In this document: positions 28,132-38,236 of the stretch, piece after piece
Layout: each line of letters opens with the position of its first letter
How positions within the stretch are numbered: position 1 is the first letter of the stretch
From: Rubrivivax benzoatilyticus JA2 = ATCC BAA-35
Lineage (GTDB): Bacteria; Pseudomonadota; Gammaproteobacteria; Burkholderiales; Burkholderiaceae_C
Direction of reading: 5' to 3'
Length of the DNA: 43,528 nt
Assembly (NCBI RefSeq): GCF_000190375.1
Contig: NZ_AEWG01000044.1
Span: forward strand, 1-43,528
Notes under the pieces: model-generated
The model's input: only the letters and a program-made list of their open reading frames with translations
The model's database searches: none
What the model was told of the DNA's origin: nothing
Translations under genes and position numbers: made by a program

Positions 28132-29099
28132 CAGCGGCAGGCGTTGTTGGCCATGTAGTCGACGACCTTCAGCTTGCCGGCGACGATGTCGGCACGCGCC
28201 TGCTCGACCTTCGCCTTAATCGCCGGCGTCACCAGCTTCGCGTTGTATTCGTCGATCGCGACCTCGACGCCGCCTTCCTTCAGGCCGAGCGCGGTGACGC
28301 CGGGCTGCACGCCCTGGAAGGCCTTGTAGACCGCGACGTCGACACGCTTGACCATCGAGGTCAGCATCGTGCCGGGGTGCAGGTGGTTCTGGTTGCTGTC
28401 GACGCCGATCGCCAGCTTGCCGCCGTCGCGTGCGGCCTGCAGGATGCCGACGCCGGTGGCGCCCGCGGCGGCGAAGACGACGTCGGCGCCCTGGGCGAAC
28501 TGCGCGCGTGCCAGTTCGGCGCCGCGGGCCGGGTCGCTCCAGGCGGCCGGCGTCGTGCCGGTCATCGCGGCCAGCACCTTGGTCTTGGCGTCGGCGTGTT
28601 TCACGCCCTGCTCGTAGCCGCACTGGAACTTGCGGATCAGCGGCACGTCCATGCCGCCGACGAAACCGACGGTGCCGGTCCTGCTGGCCGTGGCCGCCAT
28701 CACGCCGACGAGGAAGCTGCCTTCGTGCTCCTTGAACAGGATGCTCTGCACGTTGGGCAGCGTGACGACGGCGTCGACGATGACGAAACGCTGCTTGGGG
28801 AAGTCGCGCGCCACCTTCTCGACGGCGCTGCTCTGCGCGAAGCCGATGCCGACGATGGGGTCGGCACCGCGTTCGGCCATGCGCCGCAGCGCCTGTTCAC
28901 GCTGCGCCGGGTTGGTGACGGTGAACTCGAGGAAGGGCTGGCCGGTCTCGCGTTTCCAGCGCTCGGCGCCTTCGGCGGCCGACTGGTTGAACGAGCGGTC
29001 GAACTTGCCGCCGGTGTCGTAGACCACGGCCGGCGCGGCCCAGGCGGCGTGCACGGCGGCGACGCAGGCCGCGAGCGCGGCGAGGGTACGGAGCGGCAT
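28131..29099 (-). CDS. BMP-family nucleoside-binding protein (paralogue 2)
   Basis: Periplasmic binding protein, 322 residues, with a signal peptide (MPLRTLAALAACVAAVHAAWA). The mature N-terminus 'VVYDTGGKFDRSFNQSAAEGAERW' has the D-x-SFN motif of PnrA/BMP nucleoside-binding proteins. 'VGIGFAQSSAVEKVARDFP' and 'GVDSNQNHLHPGTMLTSMVKRVDVAVY' are also typical. First gene of the system 2 operon, so it is the natural partner of the ATPase and permeases behind it. Closely related to paralogue 3 at 30260-31222, including a 65-nt stretch identical at DNA level. Confidence 0.95.
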   Translation of the reverse strand: MPLRTLAALAACVAAVHAAWAAPAVVYDTGGKFDRSFNQSAAEGAERWKRETGQPFLEFTVTNPAQREQALRRMAERGADPIVGIGFAQSSAVEKVARDFPKQRFVIVDAVVTLPNVQSILFKEHEGSFLVGVMAATASRTGTVGFVGGMDVPLIRKFQCGYEQGVKHADAKTKVLAAMTGTTPAAWSDPARGAELARAQFAQGADVVFAAAGATGVGILQAARDGGKLAIGVDSNQNHLHPGTMLTSMVKRVDVAVYKAFQGVQPGVTALGLKEGGVEVAIDEYNAKLVTPAIKAKVEQARADIVAGKLKVVDYMANNACR

Positions 29100-29133
29100 G
29101 GCGCGACGGCGGTGGGGATGGGGCGGTCAGGAT

Positions 29134-29147
29134 ACAAGACGTCCTGT
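29134..29147. promoter_or_regulatory. Near-palindrome in the BMP2/adenosine deaminase divergent region
   Basis: ACAAGAC/GTCCTGT, symmetric around GACGTC at 12 of 14 positions, between two divergent nucleoside genes. Size and place fit a dimeric repressor site; no regulator gene is nearby. Confidence 0.35.
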
Positions 29148-29165
29148 AGCAAAAGCCTTGCCTCG

Positions 29166-29186
29166 ACCGTGCCCGACCGGCACGGT
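29166..29186 (+). promoter_or_regulatory. Inverted repeat in the adenosine deaminase leader
   Basis: Perfect 8-bp arms ACCGTGCC/GGCACGGT with a 5-nt spacer, ending 19 nt before the ATG. Could be an operator or an mRNA hairpin that limits translation. Confidence 0.4.
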
Positions 29187-29205
29187 GCTTGCTGACTCCG
29201 CCGCG

Positions 29206-30258
29206 ATGCACGACCCCGACACCCCGCTGGCCCACGCGCTGCCCAAGGTGCTGCTGCACGAGCATCTGGACGGCGGCTTGCGTGTCTCGACGCTGCACGA
29301 GCTGCTGCAGCAGCGCGGCCTGCCGTCGCCGGCGCCCGACGTCGCCGCGCTCGACGCCTGGTTCGACGCCAACGCGCACGCCGGCAGCCTGCCCAAGTAC
29401 CTCGAAGGTTTCGCCTTGACGGTCGCGGCGATGGCCACGCCCGAGGCGCTGGCGCGTGTCGCCTACGAAGCCGCCGAGGACGCACGCGCCGACGGCGCGC
29501 TGCTGGCCGAGTTCCGCGTCGCGCCGCTGCTGTTCGAGGCCCACGGCGTCGATGGCGACGCGGCGGTCGAAGCCATCGTCGACGGCCTGAAGCGCAGCCC
29601 GCTGCCCTCGGGCCTGATCGTCTGCGCGATGCGCCAGCTGCCCGAGGTGCAGACCTTCCGCGCGCTGGAGCTGGCGCTGCGCTGGGCCGACCGCGGCGTC
29701 GTCGGCTTCGACCTCGCCGGCCCCGAACACGGCCACCCGGCGGGCGACCACGCCGACGCGCTGGCCGCGGCGCGTGCCGCCGGCCTGCCGCTGACGCTGC
29801 ACGCCGGCGAGGCCGACGGCGCCGAACGGGTGCTCGAAGCGCTGCAGCATGGCGCACGGCGCGTCGGCCACGGCGTGCGCCTGGTCGAGGTGCTGTCCGA
29901 CCCGGCGCGTGTCGAGATGCTCGACCGCGTGCGCGACGCCGGGCTGCACCTGGAGGTCTGCCCGACGAGCAACGTGCACACCGGCGCCGCGGCCTCGGTG
30001 GCGGCGCACCCGATCACCGCGCTGTGGCGCGCCGGCGTGAGCCTGAGCTATCACACCGACAACCGGCTGATGTCCTGCCTCAGCCACTCGTCGGAAGCCG
30101 CGGCGCTGCTGCGCGAGACGCCGCTGGCCGTGGCCGACCTGCTGGCGATGGCGGTGCAGGCGGCGCGCCACTCCTTCCTCGGCGAGCGCGAACGCACGGC
30201 CGCCGAGGCCGTGGTGCGTGCGCACGCCGCGGCGTTGGGCGTGTCGCTGCCGGCCTGA
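29206..30258 (+). CDS. add: Adenosine deaminase
   Basis: Deaminates adenosine and deoxyadenosine to inosine forms. 350 residues, metal-dependent amidohydrolase. Zinc ligands H18 and H20 are in 'LLHEHLDGG'; 'TLHAGEAD' has the next histidine and the catalytic glutamate; 'VGHGVRL' holds the catalytic histidine; 'SYHTDNRLMS' has the final aspartate, in the TDN form seen in many bacterial enzymes rather than TDD. The ATG fits the family N-terminus (HALPKVLLHEHLDG follows at once). No strong ribosome site is seen. Divergent from BMP paralogue 2, convergent with BMP paralogue 3, with one base between stop codons. It supplies inosine to the PNP. Confidence 0.96.
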   Translation: MHDPDTPLAHALPKVLLHEHLDGGLRVSTLHELLQQRGLPSPAPDVAALDAWFDANAHAGSLPKYLEGFALTVAAMATPEALARVAYEAAEDARADGALLAEFRVAPLLFEAHGVDGDAAVEAIVDGLKRSPLPSGLIVCAMRQLPEVQTFRALELALRWADRGVVGFDLAGPEHGHPAGDHADALAAARAAGLPLTLHAGEADGAERVLEALQHGARRVGHGVRLVEVLSDPARVEMLDRVRDAGLHLEVCPTSNVHTGAAASVAAHPITALWRAGVSLSYHTDNRLMSCLSHSSEAAALLRETPLAVADLLAMAVQAARHSFLGERERTAAEAVVRAHAAALGVSLPA

Positions 30259-30259
30259 C

Positions 30260-31222
30260 TTACTTGCAGGCGTTGGCCGCGGTGTAGTCGATGACCTTCA
30301 GCCGGCCGGAGACGATGTCGGCGCGCGCCTGCTCGACCTTGGCCTTCATCGCCGGGGTGATGAGCCTGGCGTTGTGTTCGTCGAGCGCGTAGTCGACGCC
30401 GCCTTCCTTCAGCCCCAGCACCGTCACGCCCGGCTGCACGCCCTTGAAGGCTTGGTAGACCGCGAGGTCCACGCGCTTGACCATCGAGGTCAGCATCGTG
30501 CCGGGGTGCAGGTGGTTCTGGTTGCTGTCGACGCCGATGGCGTAGATGCCGGCGTCCTTGGCCGCCTGCATGATGCCGAAGCCGGTGGTGCCGGCGGCGC
30601 TGAAGACGACGTCCACGCCCTGGGCGATCTGGGCCTTGGTCAGTTCGGCGCCGCGCGGCGGGTCGGTCCAGGCGGCGTTGGTCGTGCCGGTCATCGCCGA
30701 CAGCACCTGCACCTTGGGGTTGGCGTACTTCGCGCCCTGCTCGTAGCCGCAGAGGAACTTGCGCACCAGCGGGATGTCCTGGCCGCCGACGAAGCCGACC
30801 TTGCCCGACTTGCTGGCCATCGCCGCCAGCATGCCGACGAGGAAGCTGCCCTCGTGCTCGCGGTAGACGAAGCTCTGCACGTTGGGCAGCTTGACGACCA
30901 TGTCGACGATCGCGAAGCGCTGCTTCGGGAAGTCGCGGGCCACCTTCTCGATCGCCGAGGCCTGCGGGAAGCCGACGCCGACCACCGGGTCGGCGCCGCG
31001 TTCGGCAAAACGCCGCGCGGCCTGCTCGCGCTGCGCGGCGTTGGCGATCTCGAACTCGAGGTACGGCTTGCCGGTCTCCTTCTTCCACTGTTCCGCGCCC
31101 CGCCAGGCCGCCTCGCCGAAGGACTTGTCGTTCTTGCCGCCGAGTTCGTAGATCACCGCCGGCTGCGCAGCGGCGGTGGCGGCCGCCGCGAGCGTCGCGG
31201 TGGCCAGGAGGAAGCGTTTCAT
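30260..31222 (-). CDS. BMP-family binding protein (paralogue 3)
   Basis: 320-residue periplasmic binding protein with a signal peptide (MKRFLLATATLAAAATAAAQ). 'VIYELGGKNDKSFGEAAWRGAEQW' corresponds to the ligand-binding start of BMP proteins; 'GVDSNQNHLHPGTMLTSMVKRVDLAVYQAFKGVQPG' is nearly the same as in paralogue 2. It begins 5 nt after the stop of a TonB-dependent receptor gene, so the two are very probably one operon: receptor in the outer membrane, BMP protein in the periplasm. No ATPase or permease follows, so it may share system 2. Confidence 0.94.
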   Translation of the reverse strand: MKRFLLATATLAAAATAAAQPAVIYELGGKNDKSFGEAAWRGAEQWKKETGKPYLEFEIANAAQREQAARRFAERGADPVVGVGFPQASAIEKVARDFPKQRFAIVDMVVKLPNVQSFVYREHEGSFLVGMLAAMASKSGKVGFVGGQDIPLVRKFLCGYEQGAKYANPKVQVLSAMTGTTNAAWTDPPRGAELTKAQIAQGVDVVFSAAGTTGFGIMQAAKDAGIYAIGVDSNQNHLHPGTMLTSMVKRVDLAVYQAFKGVQPGVTVLGLKEGGVDYALDEHNARLITPAMKAKVEQARADIVSGRLKVIDYTAANACK

Positions 31223-31227
31223 CGTCG

Positions 31228-33444
<2,217 letters not shown>

Positions 33445-33681
33445 GGGATCCTCCTGGTGTGATTCGGGCTCGCGGCGCGCCGGCGCAAACGGCGTGCCAC
33501 CGAACACCGTGCTGGCGCGGCACACCCTCAAGCAGGCGGGGAAGCCCGCAACCGTCCGGCGGGCGCGGTGTCGGCCGTCGTCCGCCCGTCCGGGCGGAAC
33601 GTGATGCGCGCCGGCGACCGCATCTTCGGCCCCGGTCGCCGCCGTATGCTCGGTGGCGTCCACCGCCTTGCCGACCTCCCC

Positions 33682-34956
33682 ATGCTCGTTCGCAACATCA
33701 CCCTGCCCGACGGCCGCAGCGGCCTCGACCTGCTCGTCCAGGACGGCCGCATCGCCGCCGTCGGCCCCGCGCTCACCGCGCCCGAAGGCACGCCGGTCGT
33801 CGACGGCGGCGGCTGGCTCGTCAGCCCGCCTTTCGTCGACGCCCACTTCCACATGGACGCGACGCTCAGCTACGGGCTGCCGCGTGTCAACGCCAGCGGC
33901 ACGCTGCTCGAAGGCATCGCGCTGTGGGGCGAACTCAAGCCGCTGCTGACGCAGGAGGCGCTGGTCGAACGGGCGCTGCAGTACTGCGACTGGGCGGTGG
34001 CGCGCGGGCTGCTGGCGATCCGCAGCCACGTCGACGTCTGCGACCCGCGGCTGCTGGCCGTCGAGGCGCTGCTGGAGGTGAAGAGACGCGTCGCGCCCTA
34101 CCTCGACCTGCAGCTCGTCGCCTTCCCGCAGGACGGCGTGCTGCGTTCGCCGGGCGCGCTGGCCAACCTGGAGCGGGCGCTGGACCTGGGTGTCGACGTC
34201 GTCGGCGGCATTCCGCACTTCGAGCGCACGATGGCGGACGGTGCCGCCAGCGTGAAGCTGCTGTGCGAGATCGCCGCGCGCCGCGGACTGCGTGTGGACA
34301 TGCACTGCGACGAGAGCGACGACCCGCTGTCGCGCCACGTCGAGACGCTGGCCAACGAGACCCAGCGCCTGGGGCTGCAGGGCCGCGTCACCGGCTCGCA
34401 CCTGACGTCGATGCACTCGATGGACAACTACTACGTCAGCAAGCTGCTGCCGCTGATGGCCGAGGCCGGGCTGCACGCGGTGGCCAACCCGCTGATCAAC
34501 ATCACGCTGCAGGGCCGCCACGACACGTATCCGAAGCGCCGCGGCATGACGCGCGTGCCCGAGCTGCTGGCCGCGGGCGTCAACGTCGGCTTCGGCCACG
34601 ACTGCGTGCTGGACCCGTGGTATTCGCTCGGCTCGGGCGACATGCTCGAAGTGGCGGCGATGGGGCTGCACGTCGCGCAGATGACCTCGCAGGCCGGCAT
34701 GCGCCAGTGTTTCGACGCGGTGACGGTGAACAACGCGCGCATCCTCGGGCTGGAGGGCTACGGGCTGGAGCCCGGCTGCCGCGCCGACTTCGTGCTGCTG
34801 CAGGCGCGCTCGCCGGCCGAGGCGATCCGTTTGCGCGCCCAGCGCCTGCTGGTGGTGCGCGGCGGCCGCGTGCTGTCGCGCGCGGCACCGGCGACCGCCG
34901 AGCTGGCGCTGCCCGGCCGGCCGGCGAGCGTCGACTTCACGCTACAGCGGTCCTAG
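33682..34956 (+). CDS. Cytosine deaminase homologue, possibly 5-methylcytosine deaminase
   Basis: 424-residue amidohydrolase of the CodA group. Aligned by eye with E. coli CodA at a constant offset of 6: metal ligands H55 and H57 (HFHMD), Q150, H208 and E211 (HCDE), H240, and D307 (GHD) are all kept. The next residue, Asp314 in E. coli, is Cys308 here (GHDCVLDPWY). That position separates cytosine deaminases from enzymes shown to accept 5-methylcytosine, so substrate may be 5-methylcytosine giving thymine. The ATG (MLVRNITLPDG) matches the family; upstream in-frame sequence is non-conserved. Divergent from the TonB receptor gene with a 237-nt gap that should hold both promoters. Cytosine or isoguanine remain possible. 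Confidence 0.93.
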   Translation: MLVRNITLPDGRSGLDLLVQDGRIAAVGPALTAPEGTPVVDGGGWLVSPPFVDAHFHMDATLSYGLPRVNASGTLLEGIALWGELKPLLTQEALVERALQYCDWAVARGLLAIRSHVDVCDPRLLAVEALLEVKRRVAPYLDLQLVAFPQDGVLRSPGALANLERALDLGVDVVGGIPHFERTMADGAASVKLLCEIAARRGLRVDMHCDESDDPLSRHVETLANETQRLGLQGRVTGSHLTSMHSMDNYYVSKLLPLMAEAGLHAVANPLINITLQGRHDTYPKRRGMTRVPELLAAGVNVGFGHDCVLDPWYSLGSGDMLEVAAMGLHVAQMTSQAGMRQCFDAVTVNNARILGLEGYGLEPGCRADFVLLQARSPAEAIRLRAQRLLVVRGGRVLSRAAPATAELALPGRPASVDFTLQRS

Positions 34957-34992
34957 GGGCGGGGTGCCCCGGGGGGTTCAGGGGGGCTTGGC

Positions 34993-34998
34993 TAGAAT
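34993..34998 (+). promoter_or_regulatory. Possible -10 element of the GST gene
   Basis: TAGAAT 43 nt before the GST ATG. No good -35 at the right distance, so weak. Confidence 0.3.
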
Positions 34999-35041
34999 CG
35001 ATCGGCCCTGGCAAGCCCAAAGCTGTAACTCTCCTCCCCCC

Positions 35042-35659
35042 ATGAAACTCATCGGTTCGCTCACCAGCCCCTACGTCCGCAAGGTGCGCGTCGCCATGGC
35101 CGAGAAGAAGCTGGACTTCCAGCTCGTGCTGGAAGACGTCTGGGGCACCGACACGATCCTCAAGTCCAACCCGCTGGGCAAGGTGCCCTGCCTGGTGATG
35201 GAAGGCGGCGAGGCGGTGTTCGACTCGCGTGTCATCGTCGAGTACCTGGAGGCGCTGTCGCCGGTCGGCAAGCTGATCCCGCCGTCGGGCCGCGAACGGG
35301 TCGAGGTGCGCACCTGGGAGGCGCTGGCCGACGGCGTGCTGGACGCGCTGATCCTCGCCCGCCTCGAAGCCACCTGGAACGGCCGCACCGAAGGCCAGCG
35401 TTCGCAGGCCTGGATCGACCGCCAGATGGCCAAGGTGCAGGCCAGCCTGAAGGCGATGAGCCAGGGCCTGGGCGAGCGCCCCTGGTGCGCCGGCACCCAC
35501 TACACGCTGGCCGACGTCGCCGTCGGCTGCGCGCTGGGCTACCTCGACTTCCGCTTCCCCGAGGTCGACTGGCGCGGCCCCTACCCGAACCTGGCCAAGC
35601 TGGCCGAGAAGCTGGCGGCACGCCCCAGCTTCATCGACACCGCGCCGCCCAGGGGCTGA
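35042..35659 (+). CDS. Glutathione S-transferase family protein
   Basis: 205 residues with an N-terminal thioredoxin-like domain ('MKLIGSLTSPYVRKVRVAMAEKKL') and an all-helical C-terminal domain. The glutathione-site text 'GKVPCLVM...VFDSRVIVEYLE' has the conserved cis-proline and the acidic-serine pair in the form D-S. 'TLADVAVGCALGYLDFR' is the C-terminal family motif. Substrate unknown; it resembles YibF-like GSTs of proteobacteria. Followed by the metX riboswitch region. Confidence 0.9.
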   Translation: MKLIGSLTSPYVRKVRVAMAEKKLDFQLVLEDVWGTDTILKSNPLGKVPCLVMEGGEAVFDSRVIVEYLEALSPVGKLIPPSGRERVEVRTWEALADGVLDALILARLEATWNGRTEGQRSQAWIDRQMAKVQASLKAMSQGLGERPWCAGTHYTLADVAVGCALGYLDFRFPEVDWRGPYPNLAKLAEKLAARPSFIDTAPPRG

Positions 35660-35690
35660 CGCGCGGCGCCGGCAGCGATGTGCCGGTGGC

Positions 35691-35696
35691 TATACT
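35691..35696 (+). promoter_or_regulatory. Probable -10 element for metXW
   Basis: TATACT immediately upstream of the riboswitch aptamer, which begins about 8 nt later; that spacing fits a transcript starting at the aptamer. No clear -35. Confidence 0.45.
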
Positions 35697-35703
35697 CCTT
35701 CCT

Positions 35704-35757
35704 CCAGCGCCGATTTGATCCTGATTGCGGGCGCTTCAACAAATGCCGCTAAAGAGG
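35704..35757 (+). ncRNA. SAM-II riboswitch (SAM-alpha) upstream of metX
   Basis: The segment matches the compact SAM-II aptamer. P1 is AGCGC (35706-35710) with GCGCT (35731-35735), with the conserved GATTTGATC and TGATTGCGG between the arms. The 3' segment AAATGCCGCTAAAGAGG forms the pseudoknot partner. The order and spacing fit the published SAM-II structure base for base at the conserved positions. It binds S-adenosylmethionine and lowers methionine-pathway expression when SAM is plentiful. It lies upstream of metX, the classic target. Confidence 0.9.
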
Positions 35758-35766
35758 ACACCGAGA

Positions 35767-35799
35767 CCCGGTGCCCGCTGACGGCGGCGCCGGGTTTTT
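35767..35799 (+). terminator. Intrinsic terminator hairpin between the SAM-II aptamer and metX
   Basis: 9-bp stem CCCGGTGCC/GGCGCCGGG (one G-T) with a 10-nt loop, followed by TTTTT. It ends 4 nt before the metX ATG, so it looks like the expression platform of the riboswitch: termination when SAM is bound. It would also bury the ribosome-binding region. Confidence 0.8.
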
Positions 35800-35803
35800 G
35801 CTT

Positions 35804-36958
35804 ATGGCTTCGGTCGGACGCGTCACTCCCCAGACGATGCACTTCGACGAACCGCTGCCGCTGCGCAGCGGGGCGTCGCTCCCCTCCTACTCGCTGGTCT
35901 ACGAGACCTACGGCACGCTCAACGCCGAGCGCAGCAACGCGGTGCTGGTGTGCCACGCGCTCAACGCCAGCCACCACGTCGCCGGTGTCGACGAGCGTGG
36001 CGCCACCGGCTGGTGGGACAACCTCGTCGGCCCCGGCAAGCCGCTGGACACCGAGCGTTTCTTCGTCATCGGCGTCAACAACCCGGGCTCGTGTTTCGGC
36101 TCGACCGGGCCGACGCACGTCAACCCGGCCACCGGCAAGGCCTGGGGCGCGGACTTCCCGGTCGTCACCGTCGAGGACTGGGTCGACGCGCAGGTGCGGC
36201 TGGTCGATCGCCTGGGCATCCCCAAGCTGGCGGCAGTGCTGGGCGGCAGCCTGGGCGGCATGCAGGCGCTGTCCTGGGCGATGCGCCACCCCGAGCGCCT
36301 GGAGCACTGCATCGCGGTGGCCACCGCGCCCAACCTGTCGGCGCAGAACATCGCTTTCAACGAGGTCGCGCGGCGGGCCATCGTCACCGACCCCGACTTC
36401 CACGGCGGCCACTTCTACGAACACGGCGTCGTGCCCCAGCGCGGCCTGCGCGTGGCGCGCATGATCGGCCACATCACCTACCTGTCCGACGACGCGATGG
36501 AAGCCAAGTTCGGCCGCGAACTGCGCGCCGCCGAGCTGGGCTACAGCACGCAGGAGATCGAGTTCCAGATCGAGAGCTACCTGCGCCACCAGGGCGACAA
36601 GTTCAGCGCCTATTTCGACGCCAACACCTACCTGCTGATCACGCGCGCACTCGACTACTTCGACCCGGCGCGCGAACACGGTGGCCGGCTCGCGGCGGCC
36701 TTCGCGCCGGCACGCGACAAACGGTTCCTCGTCGTCAGCTTCACGACCGACTGGCGCTTCTCGCCGGCGCGTTCGCGCGAGATCGTCAAGGCGCTGGTCG
36801 ACAACCGCATCGCCGTCAGCTACGCCGAGATCGACGCCCCGCACGGCCACGACGCCTTCCTGCTGGAGGACCCGCGTTACCACCAGGTGATGCGCGCCTA
36901 CTTCGAGGGTGTCGCCGCGCGCGTCGGCGCCGTGAAGACGGAGGCCGCCCATGTCTGA
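35804..36958 (+). CDS. metX: Homoserine O-acyltransferase
   Basis: Acylates homoserine for methionine synthesis. 384-residue alpha/beta hydrolase. Nucleophile S149 is in 'GGSLGGMQA'; the acid is Asp in '[10 protein letters not shown]', the base His in 'PHGHDAF'. '[17 protein letters not shown]' is the family oxyanion/substrate loop. Some proteobacterial MetX proteins use succinyl-CoA instead of acetyl-CoA, which I cannot decide here. Start: ATG giving [20 protein letters not shown], matching Burkholderiales MetX; no ribosome site lies just before it because the terminator ends there. GTG at 35771, 13 nt behind the aptamer's AGAGG, is an alternative that would add 11 residues. Overlaps metW by 8 nt. 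Confidence 0.95.
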   Translation: MASVGRVTPQTMHFDEPLPLRSGASLPSYSLVYETYGTLNAERSNAVLVCHALNASHHVAGVDERGATGWWDNLVGPGKPLDTERFFVIGVNNPGSCFGSTGPTHVNPATGKAWGADFPVVTVEDWVDAQVRLVDRLGIPKLAAVLGGSLGGMQALSWAMRHPERLEHCIAVATAPNLSAQNIAFNEVARRAIVTDPDFHGGHFYEHGVVPQRGLRVARMIGHITYLSDDAMEAKFGRELRAAELGYSTQEIEFQIESYLRHQGDKFSAYFDANTYLLITRALDYFDPAREHGGRLAAAFAPARDKRFLVVSFTTDWRFSPARSREIVKALVDNRIAVSYAEIDAPHGHDAFLLEDPRYHQVMRAYFEGVAARVGAVKTEAAHV

Positions 36959-37535
36959 ACGCCGCGACCTGCAGATCATCGGCGACCTCGTGCCGCACAG
37001 TGCCCGCGTGCTCGACCTGGGCTGCGGCAACGGCGAGCTGCTGGCCTGGCTGCAGCGCCACAAGGGCTGCACCGGCTACGGCATCGAGATCGACGACGCC
37101 AACGTGCTCGCCTGCGTGCAGCGCGGCGTCAACGTCGTGCAGCTCAACCTGGAAGAAGGGCTGGCGCTGTTCGACGACCAGAGCTTCGACGTCGTGCTGC
37201 AGATCGAGACCCTGCAGCACCTGCGCAATGCCGAGCGCATGCTGCACGAGACGGTGCGCGTCGGCCGCATCGGCATCGTCAGCTTCCCGAACTTCGCCCA
37301 CTGGCCCAACCGCGTGCGTGTCGTCGGCGGCCGCATGCCGGTGACGCGGGCCCTGCCCTACGAGTGGTACGACACGCCCAACATCCGCGTCGGCACCTAT
37401 GCCGACTTCGAGGTGCTGGCGCGCAAGAACGGGCTGCAGATCAGCGACGCCTTCGGGCTGCAGGACGGGCGCGTCGTGCGCACGCTGCCGAACCTGCGCG
37501 CCAGCGTCGCGGTGTTCAAGTTCCAGCGCGGGTGA
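36951..37535 (+). CDS. metW: MetW, methyltransferase-fold partner of MetX
   Basis: 194 residues, class I SAM-methyltransferase fold with motif I '[15 protein letters not shown]' near 20-34. In proteobacteria MetW is almost always encoded directly after metX and is needed for, or stimulates, homoserine acylation; its own methyl-transfer reaction is not established. It overlaps metX and is therefore under the same SAM-II switch. Confidence 0.95.
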   Translation: MSERRDLQIIGDLVPHSARVLDLGCGNGELLAWLQRHKGCTGYGIEIDDANVLACVQRGVNVVQLNLEEGLALFDDQSFDVVLQIETLQHLRNAERMLHETVRVGRIGIVSFPNFAHWPNRVRVVGGRMPVTRALPYEWYDTPNIRVGTYADFEVLARKNGLQISDAFGLQDGRVVRTLPNLRASVAVFKFQRG

Positions 37536-37867
37536 GCCGACGCCGGGTGGGGTCAGCGCCGGGTGGGGTCAGGTCCCGCGGGACCTGACCCCGATGCATC
37601 CCCGATGCATCCTGCCAGCTGCGGGCCGCGTCCGTCCGCGTCCGTCCGGGGTCAGGTCCCACGGGACCTGACCCCGATGCACCTCACGGGACCTGACCCC
37701 GATGCACCTCACGGGACCTGACCCCGATGCACCTGACCCCGATGCACCCGATGCACCTGACCCCGATGCACCAGTTCGAGCGCGGTGAGCGGGGGCCGGG
37801 TCGGCACGCGCTCCCGGCGCGGCCGGCCGCGCCTAGACTCGGGCACCTTTGGCACGAGGAGCTGGCC
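37536..37867. repeat. Repeat-filled region after metW: two GGGGTCAGGTC palindromes and a short tandem array
   Basis: Two 28-nt palindromes with arms GGGGTCAGGTCCC/GGGACCTGACCCC lie at 37565-37592 (perfect) and 37648-37675. From 37681 to about 37772 the right half is reiterated as a 25-nt unit (ACCTCACGGGACCTGACCCCG + ATGC, twice) and then as shortened units of 15, 9 and 15 nt. This looks like slippage within the palindrome family. No gene here; the palindromes could terminate metXW transcripts. Confidence 0.85.
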
Positions 37868-38236
37868 GTGATCGGATACGTCACCCTGGGCACCAACGAC
37901 CTGCCGCGCGCCGCGGCGTATTACGACACGCTGCTCGCCGAGATTGGCGCCAAGCGCATGATGGATTTCGGCCGCGGCTACGCCTGGGGGCGATCGATGG
38001 CGCAGCCGATGCTGGGCGTGATGAAACCCTTCGACGGCCAGGCCGCCAGCGTCGGCAACGGCGTGATGGTCGCGTTCCAGGTCGACAGCCGCGAGGCCGT
38101 CGACCGCGTCTACCGCAAGGCGCTCGAACTCGGCAGTGCCGACGAAGGGGCCGCCGGGCCGCGCGGCGAAGGTTTCTACGCCGGCTACTTCCGCGATCTC
38201 GATGGCCACAAGCTCAACGTCTTCTGCATGGGCTGA
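37868..38236 (+). CDS. VOC-superfamily (glyoxalase/bleomycin-resistance fold) protein
   Basis: 122 residues. 'MIGYVTLGTNDLPRAAAYYDTLLAEIGAKRM' and 'GYFRDLDGHKLNVFCMG' are the paired beta-alpha-beta-beta-beta motifs of the VOC fold; the final 'DLDGHKLNVF' holds the usual metal-ligand position region. GTG start with GAGGAG 6-7 nt upstream. Function cannot be deduced: small VOC proteins include lyases, dioxygenases and resistance proteins. Overlaps the next gene. Confidence 0.88.
   Translation: MIGYVTLGTNDLPRAAAYYDTLLAEIGAKRMMDFGRGYAWGRSMAQPMLGVMKPFDGQAASVGNGVMVAFQVDSREAVDRVYRKALELGSADEGAAGPRGEGFYAGYFRDLDGHKLNVFCMG

Noticed and set aside
37681..37772. Short tandem repeats that look at first like a CRISPR array.
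   Set aside because: Units are head-to-tail with no spacers, shrink to 15 and 9 nt, and derive from the nearby palindrome half; no cas genes in the window.
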